Shown here: positions 58,785 to 64,000 of the stretch, one piece after another | How the letters are laid out: every line of letters starts with the position of its first letter | Position numbering within the stretch: the first letter of the stretch is position 1 | Assembly: GCA_021797735.1 (NCBI GenBank) | Contig: JAJZZE010000001.1 | Span: 45,053-109,052, forward strand | Direction of reading: 5' to 3' | Source of the DNA: Thermoplasmata archaeon | GTDB lineage: Archaea; Thermoplasmatota; Thermoplasmata; Thermoplasmatales; Thermoplasmataceae | DNA: 64,000 bases | Notes under the pieces: generated by a model | Told to the model about the DNA's origin: nothing | Databases searched by the model: none | Seen by the model: only the letters and a program-made list of their open reading frames with translations | Made by a program: the position numbers and the translations under genes

Positions 58785-59441
58785 TCAATTATACATTTTA
58801 TTTATTATTTTATTAACAGTTTTTCTGATTTCAAGATTGAATGCCATCCTGCTGATACTGAGCTGCTCTGCCATCAGTTCATTGGATGTTCCTCTAGGGA
58901 CATTGAAAAAATTATTATCTATCGACAGTTTTAAAATGTTTCTCTGCCTCTCTGTCAGAAAAATATCGATAACTGAATGGCTTAATTCTGATATCACTAT
59001 GTTATATTTTAGTTCCGCAATACTCATGATCTTAATATCCTTAAAACCTGATAATAATTTTTTAATATTAGTATTTGCCGTGAAGATATAGTTCTCATAA
59101 TTGTTTTCAACACTGGTTTTTAAAGGAAATATAGAATTTTTAATTAATTTATCAAGGAAGGCATTTTCATAATCAACATTCATTTCAATAATTGATGAGA
59201 TATTATCCATATTATATATTTTTACATTTTTAACAGATTTGTCCATTTTTATATCATTTTTCAATGATTGCATACAGTTTTTATTGAAATGTGTGGAAAC
59301 CCTTATGGCCCTAAGCATATCGTTTGAATAGAAATAACCGATCATAATGTCCCTGTAATCCTGTGGAATCAGAGATGTCCAGCAATTATCATGTCTGATT
59401 TTAATCCTAAAAAATAATGGATTATATCTATTGTCTTCCAT
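58785..59441 (-). CDS. HTH_10 (Bat-like) transcriptional regulator
   Basis: The 218-residue protein ends with the HTH_10 domain: FLTERQRNILKLSIDNNFFN at about 160-179, then NELMAEQLSISRMAFNLEIR (recognition helix). The N-terminal 150 residues are a Bat-like sensor region without recognised cofactor site. It lies between MFS and dehydratase genes of the putative sugar-acid region, so it is a candidate regulator of the TTACATGTAA sites. Its own upstream region has four TCACTAT-type motifs. Confidence 0.85.
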   Translation of the reverse strand: MEDNRYNPLFFRIKIRHDNCWTSLIPQDYRDIMIGYFYSNDMLRAIRVSTHFNKNCMQSLKNDIKMDKSVKNVKIYNMDNISSIIEMNVDYENAFLDKLIKNSIFPLKTSVENNYENYIFTANTNIKKLLSGFKDIKIMSIAELKYNIVISELSHSVIDIFLTERQRNILKLSIDNNFFNVPRGTSNELMAEQLSISRMAFNLEIRKTVNKIINKMYN

Positions 59442-59570
59442 AGTATAAATAATGGATAACTGTATATAATACTTTTTACAACTTATATTATAAAATAATT
59501 TTGTTATAATATATATTAATTTATAAAATATTTTTCATTTTTTTAAAATAGTTAGTGTTATAATGAATTA

Positions 59571-59687
59571 TCACTATATAATTTTTATAACCAGTGAATT
59601 ACGGTACATTACAACCATAGTGAAAATAAGTGAGCATTCATTTTTATACAAATCACTATTTTTCATGTTCTCATACTAATATAGTGT
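59571..59687. promoter_or_regulatory. Cluster of four TCACTAT-type motifs upstream of the HTH_10 gene
   Basis: The motif (T/A)CACTAT occurs at 59571-59577 (+), 59617-59623 (-), 59653-59659 (+) and 59681-59687 (-), alternating in orientation. The cluster lies between the HTH_10 start and the 3' end of the dehydratase gene, at 130-246 bases from the HTH_10 start codon. Confidence 0.4.
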
Positions 59688-59693
59688 ATTATA

Positions 59694-60800
59694 TTATTGT
59701 TTGGAATTAATATATTTTTCTATGGCATCGTCACGTACTTCTGTGCCGGCACCCCTAATCTTATTTAAATAGAAAAAGCCATTTTCTGGTTCAACCGGGT
59801 ATTTCCAGACATCAAGTAGCCATGGTACGTGCTCAACCATCATGCCGTTTTTAATTGATGCAACTAACTGTGTATGCAGTGGTTGCTGTATATTTGTATG
59901 TGGATATACATTTATGCCAAAATCATCTGCTAAATTCGCTATGTTTAACCATTCCGTTATGCCCTTAACCTTTGTTGAATCAACCTGTATGATATCAACT
60001 GCTTTATTGATTATATAATCCCGGAATTGGTATTTATTCGTTAAGGATTCTCCAAGAGCTATGGGTATATCTGTTTTTTCTCTGAGTATGCTATGTGACC
60101 TTATGTCCAGCGGGTTTAATGGCTCTTCTAACCAGTAAATATCAAATTCAGATAATCTTTTTGACATTTTAATGGCGGTTTCAAGGTCCCATTTTGTATT
60201 TGCGTCGATCATGATTCTAATATCATTGCCGATAGCTTCTCTTACAGATTTGATCCTGTAATAATCGTCATCGTTGTTTTCACTTCCAACCTTGATTTTT
60301 ATCGATTTATATCCCTGTTTTTTCAGTTCAATGGCATTTTCGGTTAATTTATGTACACTCCATGATAACCATCCGCCATGGGTATTGTATGCCTCAACTT
60401 TATCGGTTTTCGATCCTAAAACTTTATACAGTGGCAGATCTGAATATTTGCAAAAAATGTCCCATAAGGCCATGTCAACCATTGAAAATATGTAAATTTC
60501 AACACCGCTGCCCAATCTTGGGTCCCAGCCAAAGTTGTTTACTGAAGATAATTTATTATGGATTTTTAACCTCATAAATGGATCCTCGTTTACAAGCACA
60601 TTTTTTAAGTATTTATCGAACATCAACTGCGGTATATCCATTCCATATGATGTGTTCCAGTTAAAACCGTAACCCTCAATGCCATTATCCGTTGTTAACT
60701 TTAATACCAGTAAATTGATGCTATCAACAGTATACTGGGAATCTTTTATTTCACTTACCGGTATATTTAATAAATAGGTCTCTGCCGATTTAATTTTCAT
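59694..60800 (-). CDS. Enolase-superfamily sugar-acid dehydratase (MR/MLE type)
   Basis: The 368-residue enzyme belongs to the mandelate racemase/muconate lactonizing group. Key residues are the KxK in GYKSIKIKVGS (near 163), metal ligands Asp in IMIDANTKWD (near 196), Glu in WLEEPL and Glu in LGES, and a late His in YPHTNIQQP. These fit acid-sugar dehydratases such as gluconate or galactonate dehydratase, but the exact substrate is not evident. A TTACATGTAA-like site centred 42.5 bases before the start links it to the next three plus-strand genes. Confidence 0.85.
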   Translation of the reverse strand: MKIKSAETYLLNIPVSEIKDSQYTVDSINLLVLKLTTDNGIEGYGFNWNTSYGMDIPQLMFDKYLKNVLVNEDPFMRLKIHNKLSSVNNFGWDPRLGSGVEIYIFSMVDMALWDIFCKYSDLPLYKVLGSKTDKVEAYNTHGGWLSWSVHKLTENAIELKKQGYKSIKIKVGSENNDDDYYRIKSVREAIGNDIRIMIDANTKWDLETAIKMSKRLSEFDIYWLEEPLNPLDIRSHSILREKTDIPIALGESLTNKYQFRDYIINKAVDIIQVDSTKVKGITEWLNIANLADDFGINVYPHTNIQQPLHTQLVASIKNGMMVEHVPWLLDVWKYPVEPENGFFYLNKIRGAGTEVRDDAIEKYINSKQ

Positions 60801-60836
60801 AGATTGATTATGATTTAATACATATAAATCTTCTGT

Positions 60837-60848
60837 ATTACATATAAA
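60837..60848 (-). promoter_or_regulatory. TTACATGTAA-type operator, degenerate copy, dehydratase gene
   Basis: ATTACATATAAA differs from the consensus core by one base. Its centre is 42.5 bases upstream of the dehydratase start codon, exactly the spacing of the sites before 60939 and 61969. A GATTTATATG TATA-like box lies between it and the gene. Confidence 0.55.
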
Positions 60849-60890
60849 GAGGCTATGGCAATTATTTCTTATGCCTTAAATTAATATAGA

Positions 60891-60902
60891 TTTACATGTA
60901 AA
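60891..60902 (+). promoter_or_regulatory. TTACATGTAA operator, MBL-fold hydrolase gene
   Basis: TTTACATGTAAA is a perfect 12-base palindrome centred 42.5 bases before ATG 60939. The AT-rich TATA region TTATTAATTATAAA follows at 60911-60924. Confidence 0.65.
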
Positions 60903-60938
60903 ATTAATAGTTTATTAATTATAAAGCAATAAATTTTT

Positions 60939-61694
60939 ATGAATAATGGTTTCTCATTGCTGGATGTAGGCGAAAATTATCATGAAAAATCAATACTGAT
61001 TTATGGGGATTCAAACGATATTATAAAGGTACCTTTTATAAGTGTTATTTTCACTATAGAAAATAAAAATATATTATTTGATACAGGTCCAAATATAGAT
61101 GGAAACTATCCTATAATGAAAAGATTTTCAACAAAGCAGAATAAAGGCCAGAAACTTGAAGAACAGCTAAAATTAATTAATTTAAATATAACCGATATAG
61201 ACCTTGTAATAGTATCACATCTACATTTTGACCATGCTGGAGGATTAAAACTATTCAGAAAAACTGGAATACCTGTGTTAATTCAAAAAAATGAGATTAA
61301 TTATGCTTACAATCCTGATTTTTTTTATAAAGAGGTTTACTACAGGGAAGATTTTGATTATGAAGATATAAATTATGAAACTATAAATGGCGATTATGAG
61401 ATAAATGATAAACTAAAAGTGATTGCATTATACGGGCATACACCTGGAACGCAGGGGTTATTATATAAATATAATAACAATAAAATGATTTTTACAAGCG
61501 ATGCAGTATATACGATAAAAAATATAAAGCCAGAATTAAGAAGACAGGGTTTTGATTCATGTACATCAATGTGGGGTGAATCCGCAAAAAAGGTACTTTT
61601 AAAAAACAGAATAGAAAATTATGAGATATATCCAGGACATGACCCAGAATTTTATCTAAATAAAAAATTTGCACCATATATTTATAAATTATAA
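60939..61694 (+). CDS. Metallo-beta-lactamase-fold hydrolase, lactonase-like
   Basis: The 251-residue enzyme has the full zinc set: SHLHFDHAGGL (near 88-98), GHTPGTQGLL (near 166), TSDAVY (near 186) and GHDPEF (near 233). The arrangement resembles N-acyl-homoserine lactonases and 4-pyridoxolactonase. Given the adjacent sugar-acid dehydratase and sugar carrier with a shared operator, hydrolysis of a sugar lactone is a reasonable inference, not a demonstrated function. Confidence 0.85.
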   Translation: MNNGFSLLDVGENYHEKSILIYGDSNDIIKVPFISVIFTIENKNILFDTGPNIDGNYPIMKRFSTKQNKGQKLEEQLKLINLNITDIDLVIVSHLHFDHAGGLKLFRKTGIPVLIQKNEINYAYNPDFFYKEVYYREDFDYEDINYETINGDYEINDKLKVIALYGHTPGTQGLLYKYNNNKMIFTSDAVYTIKNIKPELRRQGFDSCTSMWGESAKKVLLKNRIENYEIYPGHDPEFYLNKKFAPYIYKL

Positions 61695-61920
61695 TTTTTA
61701 CAGATCCATATCTTTATTTTTCTGAATTCGTATGTTATTATAATAAATGAAATAATTGCAGGAATGTAAAGCAATAAAAATATAACTCTTAACAGGATAG
61801 TAAATATCAATATATCTTAATTATGTTCCCAGCCCTTCATATTAATTTTATAGTTATATACTATATATAATTTTCTCTGAAATTGTAGTAAAATCTTAGT
61901 TCCGGTATGTTTTAATCTAG

Positions 61921-61932
61921 ATTACATGTAAT
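61921..61932 (+). promoter_or_regulatory. TTACATGTAA operator, sugar-type MFS gene
   Basis: ATTACATGTAAT is a perfect 12-base palindrome centred 42.5 bases before ATG 61969. The TATA box TTTATATAAG (61941-61950) lies between, 19-28 bases before the start, indicating a leaderless transcript with the palindrome just upstream of the TATA box. Confidence 0.7.
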
Positions 61933-61968
61933 ATTTATAGTTTATATAAGACTTTTATTTATATATTT

Positions 61969-63294
61969 ATGGAAAAACAAAAAAATACTGTGTTTAGCGG
62001 TATGACACGCTATAAGTGGTTTCTTTTTGTAGTTGCATTGCTAGGCTGGTCAATGGCATCAATGGATTTAAACCTGTATTCAATAAGTTTGCCATTAATA
62101 ATGCAGACATATCACATATCTGTGGCATTAACAGGTATTCTAACGGCTTTAATATTCCTTGGGTCAACTGCAGTTGTTTGGATAGTAGGACCATTTCTTG
62201 ATACGTTTGGAAGAAAAACTGTCTGGCAGTACAGTCTGTTAACAATGGCAATATTCACAGGATTTACAATTTTCGCCACTACATTTGTTATTTTAGCTAT
62301 TGTAAGGGTACTCTCAGATGGGCCATCATACATAGAATTTCCAACAGGTATTACCATTGCAAATGAGGAAATGCCATCAAAACTTAGGGGTAGCTTATAT
62401 GGATGGATTCAGGCGGGCTTTCCATTGGGATATTTCCTTGCAACATTAATTGCCATAATTGTTATACCAAAATTTCCATTAACTCTAGGATGGAAAATTG
62501 CATTTTTAATTGGCGTTATACCAATAATACTTGTGGTTGTTATGCGACATTGGGTAAGAGAACCAGAAAGGTCAAAAATAGCAATAGAAGCAAAAAAATT
62601 GGTAAAGGCAGGAAAAATAGACGAGGCAAAGAAAATTACAGAAAAATACAAAATTGATTTAAATGAAGCACCACAGTTTACCTACAAACAAATGTTTTTG
62701 GACAAAAAACTAAAGAAACATACAATAATAAGCACAATTACTGAATTATCGCATGAATTTGCAACGCCTGCATTATTTTTCTTTACATCAATAGCACTGG
62801 TAGATTATAAACATTTACCTATAAGTGAAGCTTTTGTTATTATTTTGGTTGCTAATGCACTTGCCGTTTTCGGCTATGGAATAATGGGGCATGTTGGGCA
62901 GAGAATATCAAGAAAATGGGGCAGTACCCTTATAGGATTGCTTGGTGGTATTTCTGTAATATTTTTTGCATTTGCCAGAGGTACGGATGAAATTATAATA
63001 GCGACATTGTTATTTTATCCCATGGTTTTATCATGGAATGGTACATGGTGGGTATATATAGCGGAAACATATCCCACAAGGGTTAGAGGCACAGCAGATT
63101 CCTGGCAGGTTGGTCTGAACGACGCTGCGTGGGTACTTGGTTCCCTTGCTTATGGATTCGTACTTTCAAGCATTGGTTTTTTGTACACATACCTTCTAAT
63201 TGGTGCGTTTCCGGTTCTACTTGGGGCGGTACTCGTTGCTACAATGGGCATAAAGGTGAGGCCAGATGAAGAGCTTGAAAACATAATTACATAA
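61969..63294 (+). CDS. Sugar-type major facilitator transporter
   Basis: The 441-residue carrier has 12 helices and sugar-porter features: FLDTFGRKTVWQYS between helices 2 and 3, REPERSKIAIEAKKL at the central loop (with an added helical segment near 200-245), and AETYPTRVRGTADSWQVG in the second half. It is proton-linked by family analogy. A strong TTACATGTAA palindrome and TATA box precede it. Sugar acids or lactones are likely substrates by context. Confidence 0.88.
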   Translation: MEKQKNTVFSGMTRYKWFLFVVALLGWSMASMDLNLYSISLPLIMQTYHISVALTGILTALIFLGSTAVVWIVGPFLDTFGRKTVWQYSLLTMAIFTGFTIFATTFVILAIVRVLSDGPSYIEFPTGITIANEEMPSKLRGSLYGWIQAGFPLGYFLATLIAIIVIPKFPLTLGWKIAFLIGVIPIILVVVMRHWVREPERSKIAIEAKKLVKAGKIDEAKKITEKYKIDLNEAPQFTYKQMFLDKKLKKHTIISTITELSHEFATPALFFFTSIALVDYKHLPISEAFVIILVANALAVFGYGIMGHVGQRISRKWGSTLIGLLGGISVIFFAFARGTDEIIIATLLFYPMVLSWNGTWWVYIAETYPTRVRGTADSWQVGLNDAAWVLGSLAYGFVLSSIGFLYTYLLIGAFPVLLGAVLVATMGIKVRPDEELENIIT

Positions 63295-63679
63295 TTTTTA
63301 TAAATTCCCGTTTCGTCTGATGCACCCACTTAAACTTTAAACAATTTTAATAATGTTTTTTTAGTTTCTGTAATTCTTTAAAATGCTATGTTTTTTATTT
63401 ATTGACTTCCCGTTAACTATCATGGGTAGGTTAATATATTTTAGAATAGATATTCATAGAAATCCCTATAAAGAATGATTAGACCTCTTTCTTGAACAGA
63501 TTCATTCAGAAGCATAAAAAATATTAAACATTTCATTTATATTATTTTAATCTATGTAAATCAGAATAGGTAAGTGTAAATAGGTAATTTAATTTTTTTC
63601 CTTTTATACACTAAATTTATTAGTATTTATTTACATGTAATATATGCCATTTATTTATAGTTAATTTATTATTAATACT
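63295..63679. other. 385-base intergenic region
   Basis: AT-rich sequence without a credible gene. Its right end carries the TTACATGTAA site and a TTATTTATAG TATA-like stretch for the following MFS fragment. T-runs at 63356-63363 and 63594-63600 could act as terminators. Confidence 0.45.
63630..63641 (+). promoter_or_regulatory. TTACATGTAA operator, truncated MFS gene
   Basis: TTTACATGTAAT contains the perfect 10-base palindrome TTACATGTAA (63631-63640), centred 44.5 bases before ATG 63680. It shows that the truncated gene belonged to the same regulon. Confidence 0.6.
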
Positions 63680-63892
63680 ATGGATATTACAAAAACAAAT
63701 AGAGTTATAGAGAACTTGAATAAACCCACATCATTAAATAAATTTTACTGGACACTGGTATTAATGGCCACAATAGGTGGTTTTTTATACGGCTATGATC
63801 AATCGGATATAGGTTCGGTTTTAATATTTATACCGTATTATGCGCATGCAACTCCATTTGTTGTAGGTTATATCTTGACTTCGCCATTTTGA
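63680..63892 (+). pseudogene. MFS transporter, truncated after 70 codons
   Basis: The frame encodes an MFS N-terminus (FYWTLVLMATIGGFLYGYDQ, a typical sugar-porter helix 1) and then stops after VVGYILTSPF, where a full gene would have about 400 more codons. The sequence changes character there and a new frame starts 35 bases later (63927), as expected for an insertion-sequence end. The promoter with its palindrome is intact, so the stub may still be transcribed. Confidence 0.7.
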
Positions 63893-63926
63893 AAGAAAAT
63901 ATATAGATTAAAAGCCTTAATACACT

Positions 63927-64000
63927 ATGCCAAAGGAAAGTGTAACATATTCGTTGGGTGGGCTGGCACTTGTCGATCTTGTTGAGAGGGATTACAGTCT
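63927..64000 (+). CDS. Partial gene at window edge, possible transposase
   Basis: An ATG at 63927 opens a frame running off the window (MPKESVTYSLGGLALVDLVE...). It lies about 35-45 bases inside the point where the MFS gene is broken, the usual distance of a transposase start from an IS end. Only 24 codons are visible, so the family cannot be named. Confidence 0.45.
   Translation, partial: MPKESVTYSLGGLALVDLVERDYS

Overview
The window looks like a chromosomal segment of an extremely acidophilic, thermophilic archaeon of the order Thermoplasmatales (Picrophilus, Ferroplasma or Acidiplasma type). The DNA is AT-rich, and codons such as ATA, AGG, AGA and TTA dominate. First genes of transcription units carry TATA-like boxes about 25 bases before the ATG (leaderless mRNAs), while internal operon genes have GGTGA or GGAGG Shine-Dalgarno sites. 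Gene content also fits: TrmB, Bat-like HTH_10 and KaiC-like proteins, a split archaeal glutamate synthase, and many MFS carriers, peptidases and sugar-acid enzymes. Genus-level assignment is not possible from this sequence alone. I saw no rRNA, tRNA or CRISPR array.

Layout. 0-10 kb: a secreted Pro-rich protein, IlvD, ammonium transporter, two-gene glutamate synthase, and a laterally acquired GDSL esterase. 10-20 kb: a DUF309 protein, a decayed stretch, then a five-gene Opp/Dpp-type ABC transporter followed by a TrmB regulator and a GH1 beta-glycosidase; this is a sugar-oligomer uptake and hydrolysis unit. A TACT-N9-AGTA element precedes both the binding-protein gene and the glycosidase gene. 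20-25 kb: an orphan protein, a KaiC-like ATPase coupled to a cellulose-synthase-like glycosyltransferase, and a beta-helix protein. 25-34 kb: a formate dehydrogenase unit (FdhA, DUF1641, FdhD) next to a tightly overlapping molybdenum-cofactor operon (MoaA, MoaD, MoeA, MoeA-PBP, MobA) and MobB.

34-44 kb: CBS protein, PdxA-like dehydrogenase and a DUF1537 kinase split into two overlapping genes, with a dead TnpB element lying between kinase and pdxA; STAS-like protein, formamidase, acylaminoacyl peptidase, two paralogous MFS carriers and a 3-hydroxyacyl-CoA dehydrogenase. 44-53 kb: membrane and surface glycosylation genes (DUF2079 protein, four glycosyltransferases, two of them an inverted duplication), with LysA and a dipeptidase between. 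53-57 kb: AAA ATPase with palindromes at its start, M20 peptidase, deoxyribosyltransferase-like protein, nucleobase permease.

57-64 kb: an accessory catabolic region with an MFS carrier, an HTH_10 regulator, an enolase-superfamily dehydratase, a metallo-beta-lactamase-fold (lactonase-like) hydrolase, a sugar-type MFS carrier and a second MFS gene cut short, apparently by an insertion sequence starting at the window edge. Four of these genes share a TTACATGTAA-type palindrome centred 42.5-44.5 bases before their start codons. This is the strongest unexplained regulatory signal in the window and suggests an undescribed sugar-acid/lactone regulon.
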